Positions 13,953 to 22,747 of a stretch of DNA of 22,747 nt are shown piece after piece. Positions within the stretch are counted from its first letter, which is position 1; each line of letters opens with the position of its first letter. The DNA comes from Pseudomonas sp. UBA5782 (GTDB lineage: Bacteria; Pseudomonadota; Gammaproteobacteria; Pseudomonadales; Pseudomonadaceae). The notes beneath the pieces were generated by a model. It was given only the letters and a program-made list of their open reading frames with translations. It was not told the DNA's origin and did not search any database. Made by a program: the position numbers and the translations under genes. The stretch covers positions 1 through 22,747 of the forward strand of contig DIEE01000174.1 in the NCBI GenBank assembly GCA_002418465.1, written 5' to 3'.

Positions 13953-13965
13953 TCGAACCGGTGTG

Positions 13966-13994
13966 AAAAAGGCGACCTCAGGGTCGCCTTTTTT
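13966..13994. terminator. Bidirectional terminator, fur / recN
   Basis: GGCGACC (13971-13977) and GGTCGCC (13982-13988) with loop TCAG, flanked by AAAAA on the left and TTTTTT on the right; it can stop fur on the plus strand and recN on the minus strand. Confidence 0.92.
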
Positions 13995-14019
13995 GTGCCT
14001 GACTCGTTGGTCCTGGTGA

Positions 14020-15693
14020 TCAGCCGTTCGCCGTTTCGACCATTTTCCGTGCATGCGCCAGGGATTCCTCGGTGAGGTCGACGCCGCCGAGCATCCGCGC
14101 GATCTCCTCCACGCGGCCTGGCGCATCCAGCTTGGTCACCGCGGTGCGGGTCTCGTCGCTGCCGCGCGCCTTGTGCACGAACAGGTGCTGGTGGCCCTGG
14201 GCGGCGACCTGCGGCAGGTGGGTCACGGTGAGTACCTGGCCGCGCTCGCCGAGACGACGCAGCAACTGGCCGACAACTTCCGCGGTCGGTCCGCCGATGC
14301 CCACGTCCACCTCGTCGAATACCAGCGTCGGCACCCGTGAGGTCTGTGCAGTGATCACCTGCACGGCGAGGCTGATGCGCGACAGCTCGCCGCCCGAGGC
14401 TACCTTCGCCAGGCCCTTGAGCGGCTGGCCGGGGTTGGCGCTGACGAGGAATTCGACCTGCTCCAGTCCGGTCGGGTGCGGGTCCGTCGCGGCGATCTCG
14501 CGCAGCTCGATGGAGAAGCGCCCGCCGGGCATGCCCAGCCGCTGCATCTCGACTTCCACCGCGCTGGCCAGTCGCGGTGCGCCTTCGTTGCGCAGGCCGC
14601 TGAGTTCGCCGGCTTTCTCCTGGTAGTGACGGGCGTAGGAGGCCAGTTCCTGGGCCAGTCGCTCCAGGGCCTCGTCATCGGCATTGAGGGTTTCCAGTTC
14701 GTCGAGCAGGCGTTGCTGCAGTGCCGCCAGCTCCACCGGTTGCACGCGGTGCTTGCGCGCCAGCGTGTAGATCGCATCGAGGCGTTCCTCGAGCGTCTGC
14801 AGGCGCGCCGGGTCGGCGTCGAAGTGGTCGAGGAAACGATTCAGCTCGCCGACCGCTTCCTCGACCTGGATCTGCGCGCTGGACAGCAGCTCGGCCGCCT
14901 CGTTGAGCGCGCCGGGCTGGCTGGAGCGGTTGCCCAGGCGCTGCAGGCTGGCGGTGAGGGCGGAAAGCACGTTGCCCGAATCGCTCTCGGCGCACAGTTC
15001 GATGACGTGGCGGCAGGCGCCGAGCAGGCTCTCGGCATTGGTCAGGCTCTTGTGTTCCTGCTCCAGCTGCTCCAGCTCGTGTTCGCCGAGGGCGAGGTTT
15101 TCCAGCTCCTCCATCTGGTAGCTGAGCAACTGGTGGCGGGCGCGCTGTTCGTCGCCGCTGCTGGAGATGCGTTCCAGTTCCTGGCGGGTCTGGCGCCAGC
15201 GCTGGGCGGCGAGCTGGACCTGGCGGGCAAGCTCGCTGGCGCCGACGAATTCGTCGAGCAGGCGGCGATGGGTGTCTGCCTTGAGCAGCGACTGGTGCTC
15301 GTGCTGGCTGTGGATGTCGATCAGCAGTTCGCCGAGGCTCTTCAGGTCGGCTTGCGGGCAGGGCGCGCCGTTTATGTAGGCGCGCGAGCGGCCTTCGGCG
15401 GTGATTACCCGGCGCAGGATGCACGGTCCGTCGTTGTCCAGGTCGCGCTCGGCGAGCCAGGCACGCGCTTCGGGGATATCGCCGAGATCGAAGCTGGCGA
15501 GGATGTCCGCCTTGTCCGCGCCCGGCCGCACGGCGCCGCTGTCGGCGCGGTCGCCGAGGGTCAGGCCGAGGGCGTCGAGCATGATCGATTTGCCGGCGCC
15601 GGTTTCGCCGGTGATCACGCTCATGCCGCGGTCCAGCTCGAGATCGAGGTGTTCGACGATGGCGTAGTTATGAACGGACAGGTGCACCAGCAT
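14020..15693 (-). CDS. recN: DNA repair protein RecN (SMC-like ATPase)
   Basis: The 557-residue protein is an SMC-like ATPase acting at double-strand breaks. The N-terminal head has Walker A GETGAGKS at 29-36; the middle (~150-370) is a long Leu/Glu/Gln-rich coiled coil; the C-terminal head has the ABC signature SGGELSR at ~433 and Walker B VFDEVDVGIGG with Asp460-Glu461. Length is close to E. coli RecN. The start at 15693 (MLVHLSVHNYAIVEHL) matches the family and has GGGAG eight bases upstream; the frame continues upstream through the promoter and SOS box, which rules that extension out. It is divergent from grpE. Confidence 0.97.
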   Translation of the reverse strand: MLVHLSVHNYAIVEHLDLELDRGMSVITGETGAGKSIMLDALGLTLGDRADSGAVRPGADKADILASFDLGDIPEARAWLAERDLDNDGPCILRRVITAEGRSRAYINGAPCPQADLKSLGELLIDIHSQHEHQSLLKADTHRRLLDEFVGASELARQVQLAAQRWRQTRQELERISSSGDEQRARHQLLSYQMEELENLALGEHELEQLEQEHKSLTNAESLLGACRHVIELCAESDSGNVLSALTASLQRLGNRSSQPGALNEAAELLSSAQIQVEEAVGELNRFLDHFDADPARLQTLEERLDAIYTLARKHRVQPVELAALQQRLLDELETLNADDEALERLAQELASYARHYQEKAGELSGLRNEGAPRLASAVEVEMQRLGMPGGRFSIELREIAATDPHPTGLEQVEFLVSANPGQPLKGLAKVASGGELSRISLAVQVITAQTSRVPTLVFDEVDVGIGGPTAEVVGQLLRRLGERGQVLTVTHLPQVAAQGHQHLFVHKARGSDETRTAVTKLDAPGRVEEIARMLGGVDLTEESLAHARKMVETANG

Positions 15694-15716
15694 GATGAAT
15701 ACTCCCGACGTGATGG

Positions 15717-15753
15717 CTGGGTATTTATACAGTGGTTGTGCGTCGGCTGACAA
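15717..15753 (-). promoter_or_regulatory. recN promoter with overlapping LexA (SOS) box
   Basis: On the minus strand TTGTCA (15753-15748) and TATAAA (15729-15724) with an 18-base spacer make a good sigma-70 promoter. The SOS box CTGTATAAATACCCAG (15732-15717) covers its -10 element; it differs from the palindromic CTGTAT-N4-ATACAG type only in the distal half. This puts recN under LexA control, as known for recN in other bacteria. Confidence 0.8.
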
Positions 15754-15802
15754 TCCGTTCCGTCGGTTGGCGCCCGGGGTCGGCCTGGATGCCGGGTCGG
15801 CA

Positions 15803-15832
15803 CCCTTGAAGCGGGCGAATGCGACCCCATAT
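15803..15832 (+). promoter_or_regulatory. Sigma-32 (RpoH) heat-shock promoter of grpE
   Basis: CCCTTGAA (15803-15810), 14 bases, then CCCCATAT (15825-15832) is an essentially perfect match to the heat-shock consensus CTTGAA-N13-17-CCCCATnT. It ends 52 bp before the grpE ATG. Confidence 0.9.
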
Positions 15833-15884
15833 AGGCGGACAGAAACGCCCGGCACGACCGGCGACCGATCGAGAGGAGAAACGC

Positions 15885-16454
15885 ATGGCTGACGAACATA
15901 ACCTGGATCCCCAATCCCCCGACCTGGGCGCGGAAGCGCCGGTTGAGTCCTCGGAGGACCTGGGCGCCCGCGTGCAGGCGCTCGAAGAACAGCTGGCCGC
16001 CGCGCAGGACCAGTCCCTGCGCGTTGCCGCCGATCTGCAGAACGTGCGCCGCCGCGCCGAGCAGGACGTGGAGAAGGCGCACAAATTCGCTCTGGAGCGC
16101 TTCGCCAACGACCTGCTGCCCGTGGTCGACAGCCTGGAGCGCGGCCTGGAACTGTCCAGCCCCGACGACCAGTCGATCAAGGCCGTGCGTGAAGGCATGG
16201 AGCTGACCCTCAAGCTGTTCCACGACACCCTCAAGCGCTACCAGCTGGAGGCGGTCGACCCGCATGGCGCGCCGTTCAACCCGGAACATCACCAGGCGAT
16301 GGCCATGGAAGAAAGCATCCATGCCGAGCCGGGCAGCGTGCTCAAGGTGTTCCAGAAGGGCTATCTGCTCAACGGCCGCCTGCTGCGTCCGGCGATGGTG
16401 GTGGTCAGCAAGGCGCCAAGCGAAGCGCCGCCTTCGATCGACGAGAAGGCTTGA
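15885..16454 (+). CDS. grpE: Nucleotide exchange factor GrpE
   Basis: The 189-residue protein releases ADP from DnaK. An acidic, disordered N-terminus (~1-30) is followed by the long dimer helix (LGARVQALEEQLAAAQDQSL, residues ~27-46 and beyond) and the C-terminal beta domain with family motifs NPEHHQAM and VFQKGYLLNGRLLRPAMV. The start at 15885 is chosen for AGGAG seven bases upstream; the open frame above it lies in the promoter. The TGA overlaps the -35 box of the dnaK promoter. Confidence 0.97.
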   Translation: MADEHNLDPQSPDLGAEAPVESSEDLGARVQALEEQLAAAQDQSLRVAADLQNVRRRAEQDVEKAHKFALERFANDLLPVVDSLERGLELSSPDDQSIKAVREGMELTLKLFHDTLKRYQLEAVDPHGAPFNPEHHQAMAMEESIHAEPGSVLKVFQKGYLLNGRLLRPAMVVVSKAPSEAPPSIDEKA

Positions 16455-16477
16455 AATCGGCCGGCTGGCCCCCATCT
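16450..16477 (+). promoter_or_regulatory. Second sigma-32 promoter, for dnaK, overlapping the grpE stop codon
   Basis: CTTGAA (16450-16455) contains the grpE TGA; after 14 bases comes CCCCATCT (16470-16477). Spacing and match are the same as in the grpE promoter. It allows dnaK to be made in excess of grpE. Confidence 0.85.
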
Positions 16478-16550
16478 GTTTAGTCAAGCGAATAGAGCTA
16501 CCGCGACCCAAAGCGGGGCGCGCTAAAACCAAGTTTCGGAGAGAGAAGAC

Positions 16551-18464
<1,914 letters not shown>

Positions 18465-18512
18465 GCGTCGGCTTGCTTCGGCTCCATCGCGCGGGGTTCT
18501 AGCCTCGCGCAT

Positions 18513-18557
18513 CCAGACACGCCGCGCGGGAGCTTGCTCCCGCGTTGGCGTATCTGG
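18513..18557. repeat. REP-like palindromic element between dnaK and dnaJ
   Basis: CCAGA..ACGCC..CGCGGGAGC pairs with GCTCCCGCG..GGCGT..TCTGG around a TT loop (18534-18535), about 20 pairs with small bulges. The core GCGGGAGCTTGCTCCCGC is typical of Pseudomonas REP sequences. No T run follows, so it probably trims or stabilises the dnaK 3' end or lowers dnaJ output rather than ending transcription fully. Confidence 0.75.
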
Positions 18558-18613
18558 TGGGGCGACAAGGTCTGTTGTGCCAAAGAACAGGCTGCTGGAG
18601 GAATTTGAGGGTT

Positions 18614-19738
18614 ATGGCTAAACGAGATTATTACGAGATTCTAGGTGTCGAGCGCGGCGTCGGCGAAGCCGAGCTGAAGAAGGCCTATCGCCGTCTGGCG
18701 ATGAAGTACCACCCGGATCGCAACCCGGACGATAAGGCGGCGGAAGAGAAGTTCAAGGAGGCCAGCGAGGCCTACGAAGTGCTTTCCGACGCCGGCAAGC
18801 GTTCCGCCTACGACCAGTACGGCCATGCCGGGGTCGACCCGCAGATGGGCGGCGGTGGCGGCTTCGGCAACAACGCCAGCTTCTCCGACATCTTCGGCGA
18901 TGTGTTCAGCGACTTCTTCGGTGGCGCCCGTGGCGGTTCGCGCGGCGGCCCGGCGCGTGGCAACGACCTGCGCTACACCCTCGAGCTGGACCTGGAAGAG
19001 GCAGTGCGCGGCACCACCGTGACCATCCGTGTGCCGACCCTGGTCAACTGCAAGGTCTGCGACGGCAGTGGCGCGAAGAAGGGCTCGACCCCGGTCGGCT
19101 GCCCGACCTGCGGCGGCATCGGCCAGGTGCGCATGCAGCAGGGCTTCTTCTCCGTGCAGCAGACCTGCCCGCGCTGCCACGGCGCCGGCAAGATCATTCC
19201 CGACCCGTGCGAGGCCTGCCATGGCCAGGGCCGCGTCGAGGAGCACAAGACGCTGTCGGTCAAGGTGCCGCCGGGCGTGGATACCGGCGACCGCATCCGT
19301 CTCTCCGGCGAAGGCGAGGCGGGCGCCATGGGTGGTCCGGCGGGCGACCTCTACGTGGTGGTCAACGTGCGCGAGCACCCGATCTTCCAGCGCGACGGCA
19401 AGCACCTCTACTGCGAGGTGCCGATCAGTTTCGCCGATGCGGCGCTGGGTGGTGAGCTGGAAGTGCCGACCCTCGACGGCCGGGTGAAGCTGAAGATTCC
19501 GGAAAGCACCCAGACCGGCAAGCTGTTCCGCCTGCGCGGCAAGGGCGTGGCTCCGGTGCGTGGCGGCGGTGCCGGCGACCTGATGTGCAAGGTGCAGGTG
19601 GAAACACCGGTGAACCTGAGCAAGCGCCAGCGCGAACTGCTCGAGGAATTCCGCGGCAGCCTGCAGAGCGATGCCTCGCATTCGCCCAAGGCCAGCGGCT
19701 GGTTCGAAGGCATGAAGCGCTTCTTCGGCGACCTGTAA
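18614..19738 (+). CDS. dnaJ: Hsp40 co-chaperone DnaJ
   Basis: The 374-residue protein stimulates the DnaK ATPase and delivers substrates. The J domain (~3-70) has HPD at 33-35; a Gly/Phe-rich region follows (~75-115); the zinc domain has four motifs with Cys146/149, 163/166, 185/188 and 199/202, all intact; the C-terminal substrate domains run from ~210. This is a full type I DnaJ. The start at 18614 (MAKRDYYEILGV) matches the family with GAGG five bases upstream; the longer open frame begins inside the REP-like hairpin and is rejected. The gene lies 149 bp after dnaK. Confidence 0.98.
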   Translation: MAKRDYYEILGVERGVGEAELKKAYRRLAMKYHPDRNPDDKAAEEKFKEASEAYEVLSDAGKRSAYDQYGHAGVDPQMGGGGGFGNNASFSDIFGDVFSDFFGGARGGSRGGPARGNDLRYTLELDLEEAVRGTTVTIRVPTLVNCKVCDGSGAKKGSTPVGCPTCGGIGQVRMQQGFFSVQQTCPRCHGAGKIIPDPCEACHGQGRVEEHKTLSVKVPPGVDTGDRIRLSGEGEAGAMGGPAGDLYVVVNVREHPIFQRDGKHLYCEVPISFADAALGGELEVPTLDGRVKLKIPESTQTGKLFRLRGKGVAPVRGGGAGDLMCKVQVETPVNLSKRQRELLEEFRGSLQSDASHSPKASGWFEGMKRFFGDL

Positions 19739-19799
19739 ACTTTCGCGTCGGGTCGCGGTGAACGCCGGTGTCCGACGCGCTCAGCCTGGAGCTGATGTT

Positions 19800-20606
19800 A
19801 TGCGACGTATTGCAGTGATGGGCGCCGCCGGGCGCATGGGCAAGATCCTCATCGAGGCGGTGCAGCAGACCGCCGGCGCCGCTGGGCTGACCGCGGCGGT
19901 GGATCGCCCGGACAGCACCCTGGTCGGTGCCGACGCTGGCGAGCTGGCCGGGATCGGCCGCATCGGCGTGCCGCTGTCCGGCGACCTGAGTCGGGTGATC
20001 GACGAGTTCGACGTGCTGATCGACTTCACCCACCCGTCGGTGACCCTGAAGAATCTGGAGATCTGCCGGCGCGCCGGCAAGGCCATGGTCATCGGCACCA
20101 CCGGCCTGAGCCAGGAAGAGAAGCAGCAGCTGGCGGCGGCGGCCAAGGACATCCCGCTGGTGTTCGCCGCCAACTTCAGCGTCGGCGTGAACCTCTGCCT
20201 GAAGCTGCTCGACACCGCTGCGCGCGTACTTGGCGATGAAGTGGACATCGAGATCATCGAGGCGCACCACCGGCACAAGGTGGATGCGCCGTCCGGTACC
20301 GCATTGCGCATGGGCGAGGTGGTCGCCGGGGCGCTCGGTCGCGATCTGCGCGAAGTGGCGGTATACGGCCGCGAAGGCCAGACCGGCGCGCGCGAGCGGC
20401 AGACCATCGGCTTCGCCACGGTGCGTGCCGGCGACATCGTCGGCGACCACACCGTGCTGTTCGCGGCGGACGGCGAACGCGTCGAAATCACCCACAAGGC
20501 GTCCAGCCGGATGACCTTCGCCAAGGGCGCGGTGCGTGCGGCGCTGTGGCTCGACGGGCGCGAAGCCGGCCTTTATGACATGCAGGATGTGCTCGGTCTG
20601 GCGTGA
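19800..20606 (+). CDS. dapB: 4-hydroxy-tetrahydrodipicolinate reductase
   Basis: The 268-residue enzyme carries out the NAD(P)H-dependent second committed step of the diaminopimelate/lysine pathway. Nucleotide-binding GAAGRMG is at 8-14, DFTHPS at ~75, GTTGL at ~99 and the active-site EAHHRHKVDAPSGTA at 154-168 with His156, His157 and Lys160. The start at 19800 (MRRIAVMG) matches the family; GGAG is eight bases upstream. The gene follows dnaJ by 61 bp without a visible terminator, so read-through from dnaJ is possible, and it has a terminator of its own. Confidence 0.97.
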   Translation: MRRIAVMGAAGRMGKILIEAVQQTAGAAGLTAAVDRPDSTLVGADAGELAGIGRIGVPLSGDLSRVIDEFDVLIDFTHPSVTLKNLEICRRAGKAMVIGTTGLSQEEKQQLAAAAKDIPLVFAANFSVGVNLCLKLLDTAARVLGDEVDIEIIEAHHRHKVDAPSGTALRMGEVVAGALGRDLREVAVYGREGQTGARERQTIGFATVRAGDIVGDHTVLFAADGERVEITHKASSRMTFAKGAVRAALWLDGREAGLYDMQDVLGLA

Positions 20607-20660
20607 GCGGCGTCTACGCCTCTAGCCCGCGAAACGCAGCGTTCTTTCGCCTTCGCCTGA

Positions 20661-20700
20661 AGCCCTTCCCGGGTTTTGGCTGGACCGGGGAGGGCTTTTT
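20661..20700 (+). terminator. Intrinsic terminator of dapB
   Basis: AGCCCTTCCCGG (20661-20672) and CCGGGGAGGGCT (20685-20696) pair over 12 positions with one G-T, followed by five T. Confidence 0.9.
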
Positions 20701-20715
20701 CTGTAAGCTGCCCGC

Positions 20716-20733
20716 TTTAGTGTGCCCACTAAA
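20716..20733. promoter_or_regulatory. Inverted repeat TTTAGTG-N4-CACTAAA upstream of carA
   Basis: A perfect 7-bp inverted repeat with a four-base centre, between the dapB terminator and the carA leader ORF. It lies where the carA promoter must be, so it may be an operator or a 5'-end hairpin of the leader RNA. Confidence 0.4.
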
Positions 20734-20744
20734 AGTTACGCAGA

Positions 20745-20822
20745 ATGGCTATTAACAAAAAGCGGGATGACCTTCACACGTCATCCCGCTTTTTTACAAC
20801 CTGCGTTTTGCTCCAGCCCTGA
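20745..20822 (+). CDS. Candidate 25-codon leader peptide ORF of carA
   Basis: ATG at 20745 opens 25 codons ending in TGA at 20820-20822, 16 bp before the carA start. The ORF runs through the whole terminator hairpin, so ribosome movement over it would affect hairpin formation. It contains Lys-Lys-Arg at codons 5-7 and a second Arg at codon 15, plus several pyrimidine-rich codons in a row after the stem. The ribosome binding site is weak. Translation is not proven; it may be a chance ORF. Confidence 0.35.
   Translation: MAINKKRDDLHTSSRFFTTCVLLQP
20757..20795 (+). terminator. carA leader terminator / candidate attenuator
   Basis: GCGGGATGAC (20762-20771) and GTCATCCCGC (20780-20789) make a perfect 10-bp stem with an eight-base loop, A5 before and T6 after. 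dapB already has a terminator ~60 bp upstream, and this second one sits only 44 bp before the carA start, so attenuation of carA is the likely role. A tandem dapB terminator is the alternative. Confidence 0.7.
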
Positions 20823-20838
20823 TCTACCGGAGGTCTTC

Positions 20839-21987
20839 TTGACTATGCCAGCCCCTAAACCTGCCATCCTGGCCCTTGCCGATGGCAGCATTTTTCGCGG
20901 CGAATCCATTGGCGCCAACGGGCAAACCGTCGGCGAAGTGGTATTCAACACCGCCATGACCGGCTATCAGGAAATCCTCACCGATCCATCCTACGCCCAG
21001 CAGATTGTCACCCTGACCTATCCGCACATCGGCAACACCGGCACCACCCCGCAGGACGCCGAGTCCAGCCAGGTCTGGGCCGCCGGCCTGGTGATCCGCG
21101 ACCTGCCGCTGCTGGCCAGCAACTGGCGCAACAAGCAGTCGCTGCCCGATTACCTGGAAGCCAACGGCACGGTCGCGATCGCCGGTATCGACACCCGTCG
21201 TCTGACCCGCATCCTGCGTGAGAAAGGCGCACAGAACGGCTGCATCCTCGCCGGCGAAGACGCCACTGAAGAGCGCGCCCTCGAGCTGGCGCGCAGTTTT
21301 CCGGGGCTCAAGGGCATGGACCTGGCCAAGGAAGTCTCGGTCAAGCAGCGCTACGAATGGCGCTCCAGCGTCTGGAGCCTGGAAACCGACGCGCACGCCG
21401 AGATCAAGGCCAGCGAGCTGCCTTACCACGTGGTCGCCTATGATTTCGGGGTGAAGACCAACATCCTGCGCATGCTGGTGGCGCGTGGCTGCCGGATCAC
21501 CGTGCTGCCGGCGCAGACCCCGGCCAGCGAAGCCCTGGCACTGAACCCCGATGGCGTGTTCCTGGCCAACGGCCCGGGCGACCCCGAGCCCTGCGACTAC
21601 GCGATCTCGGCCATCCAGGAAGTCCTGCAGACCGAGATTCCGGTGTTCGGTATCTGCCTGGGTCACCAGTTGCTGGCCCTGGCCTCCGGCGCGAAGACCG
21701 TGAAGATGCCCAACGGCCACCACGGCGCCAACCACCCGGTGCAGGACCTGAAGACCGGCGTGGTGATGATCACCAGCCAGAACCACGGTTTCGCGGTCGA
21801 CGAGGCGAGCCTGCCGGCCAACGTGCGGGCGACCCACAAGTCGCTGTTCGACGGCACCCTGCAGGGCATCGAGCGTACCGACAAGGTCGCCTTCAGCTTC
21901 CAGGGGCACCCGGAAGCGAGCCCCGGCCCGCACGACGTGGCGCCGCTGTTCGACCGTTTCATCGCGGCCATGGCCGAGCGCCGCTGA
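20839..21987 (+). CDS. carA: Carbamoyl-phosphate synthase small subunit
   Basis: The 382-residue glutaminase subunit supplies ammonia to CarB for carbamoyl phosphate, shared by arginine and pyrimidine synthesis. The N-terminal CPSase domain (ALADGSIFRGESIGANGQTV) is followed by the class I amidotransferase domain (~195-380) with Cys273 in FGICLGHQ and His357/Glu359 in QGHPEASPGP. I chose the TTG at 20839 because GGAGG lies five bases upstream and P. aeruginosa CarA begins MTKPAIL; here it would be MTMPAPKPAIL. The ATG at 20845 (spacing eleven) is the alternative. A 13-bp-scale gap leads into leuE and then carB. Confidence 0.96.
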   Translation: MTMPAPKPAILALADGSIFRGESIGANGQTVGEVVFNTAMTGYQEILTDPSYAQQIVTLTYPHIGNTGTTPQDAESSQVWAAGLVIRDLPLLASNWRNKQSLPDYLEANGTVAIAGIDTRRLTRILREKGAQNGCILAGEDATEERALELARSFPGLKGMDLAKEVSVKQRYEWRSSVWSLETDAHAEIKASELPYHVVAYDFGVKTNILRMLVARGCRITVLPAQTPASEALALNPDGVFLANGPGDPEPCDYAISAIQEVLQTEIPVFGICLGHQLLALASGAKTVKMPNGHHGANHPVQDLKTGVVMITSQNHGFAVDEASLPANVRATHKSLFDGTLQGIERTDKVAFSFQGHPEASPGPHDVAPLFDRFIAAMAERR

Positions 21988-21997
21988 GGTAGACGAG

Positions 21998-22654
21998 ATG
22001 CTGCCAAGCCTGGGAATCACCGACCTCTGGACCTACGTGCTGGGTTCGCTGTTCGTCATCCTGCTGCCGGGGCCGAACTCGCTGTTCGTGCTCGCCACCT
22101 CGGCGCAGCATGGCGTGGCGCGCGGCTACAAGGCGGCCAGTGCGGTGTTCCTCGGCGATGCGATCCTGATGCTGCTGTCGGCGCTGGGCATCGCCTCGCT
22201 GCTGAAGACGGTGCCGATGCTGTTCGTGGTGCTCAAGTATCTGGGCGCCGCCTACCTGTTCTACCTCGGCCTCGGCATGCTGCGCGGTGCCTGGCGCAAG
22301 CTGCATGCGCCGGAAGCACCGTCGCAGGCGCTGGAAAACCACGACCCGGTGAGCAACCCGTTCGGTCGTGCGCTGTTCCTCAGCCTGTCCAACCCGAAGG
22401 CGATCCTGTTTTTCATCTCCTTCTTCATCCAGTTCGTCGACCCGGCCTACGCCTATCCCGGTCTGTCGTTCCTGGTGCTGGGAACCATCCTCGAAGCGAT
22501 CAGCTTCCTGTACCTGAGTTTCCTGATTTTTTGCGGTGTGCGTCTGGCCGAGTGGTTCCGCCAGCGCCAACGCCTGTCTGCCGGGGCTACCTCCGGCGTA
22601 GGCGCCATGTTCGTCGGTTTCGGCATCAAGCTGGCCGGCGCAACCCTGACCTGA
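21998..22654 (+). CDS. leuE: LysE/RhtB-family exporter, LeuE-like
   Basis: The 218-residue inner-membrane protein has the LysE/RhtB signature near the start (VILLPGPNSLFVLATSAQHG), GYKAASAVFLGDAILM, LKYLGAAYLFYLG, and the ALFLSLSNPKAILFF stretch. About six hydrophobic segments are visible. Overall it resembles E. coli LeuE, which exports leucine and some other amino acids. It lies between carA and carB, ten bases after carA with GAGGT as ribosome binding site; the same insertion is known in the P. aeruginosa carA-orf-carB operon. Substrate is unproven; the operon setting hints at exchange of arginine- or pyrimidine-linked metabolites. Confidence 0.85.
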   Translation: MLPSLGITDLWTYVLGSLFVILLPGPNSLFVLATSAQHGVARGYKAASAVFLGDAILMLLSALGIASLLKTVPMLFVVLKYLGAAYLFYLGLGMLRGAWRKLHAPEAPSQALENHDPVSNPFGRALFLSLSNPKAILFFISFFIQFVDPAYAYPGLSFLVLGTILEAISFLYLSFLIFCGVRLAEWFRQRQRLSAGATSGVGAMFVGFGIKLAGATLT

Positions 22655-22675
22655 TTTGTAGAGCACGAGAGTCCC

Positions 22676-22747
22676 ATGCCCAAGCGTACAGACATCAAAA
22701 GCATCCTGATCCTCGGCGCCGGCCCCATCGTCATCGGCCAGGCCTGC
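22676..22747 (+). CDS. carB: Carbamoyl-phosphate synthase large subunit (first 24 codons; cut by window end)
   Basis: ATG at 22676 opens [20 protein letters not shown] and continues to the window edge; this is the conserved CarB N-terminus with its Gly-rich nucleotide-binding loop. It follows leuE by 21 bp. The rest lies outside the window. Confidence 0.93.

Noticed and set aside
20722..20838. 39-codon upstream extension of carA
   Set aside because: It would run through the attenuator-like terminator; TTG at 20839 with GGAGG upstream fits the known CarA N-terminus.

Overview
The window is chromosomal DNA of a Pseudomonas species, most likely from the P. aeruginosa / P. nitroreducens side of the genus. 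This rests on the high G+C content, a tmRNA tag peptide ANDDNYALAA, and a run of housekeeping genes in the order known from that genus (lldE-lldD-lldP / lldR / smpB / ratA-rnfH / bamE / fur / recN / grpE-dnaK-dnaJ / dapB / carA-leuE-carB). Species assignment is inference.

Bases 1-2000 are the accessory part: the right end of an integrated element that looks like a Pf-type filamentous prophage. It contains the C-terminal two hundred residues of a replication initiator, an intact tyrosine recombinase whose ATG overlaps the initiator stop codon, and a convergent small gene of visibly lower G+C. That gene encodes a 92-residue protein made of exactly four 23-residue repeats and nothing else. The element abuts the 3' end of the tmRNA gene (2001-2358, minus strand), the presumed attachment site. 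This small repeat gene is the least explained item in the window.

Bases 2359-3036 hold a small gene for a secreted protein of unknown role and a strong terminator. Bases 3037-10055 are the lactate utilisation locus: lldP (permease), lldD (FMN L-lactate dehydrogenase) and lldE/dld-II (FAD/Fe-S D-lactate dehydrogenase) run leftward as one operon, divergent from the GntR-type regulator lldR. A TGGT-N3-ACCA operator lies in the shared intergenic region, and both intercistronic gaps carry clear hairpins. smpB, the protein partner of tmRNA, follows convergently to lldR; a perfect TATAAT sits so close to its ATG that the mRNA may be leaderless.

Bases 10728-12913 encode an NSS-family sodium symporter, RatA and an RnfH-family protein, closed by a bidirectional terminator shared with the convergent bamE. 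bamE and fur are divergent. fur and recN converge on a second bidirectional terminator.

recN (SOS box over its promoter) is divergent from grpE (sigma-32 promoter), so two stress regulons meet head to head. dnaK has its own sigma-32 promoter whose -35 box covers the grpE stop codon; a REP-like hairpin lies between dnaK and dnaJ. dapB follows with its own terminator. The window ends with carA (probable TTG start, preceded by a terminator-like hairpin inside a short leader ORF), a LeuE-type exporter and the first 24 codons of carB.
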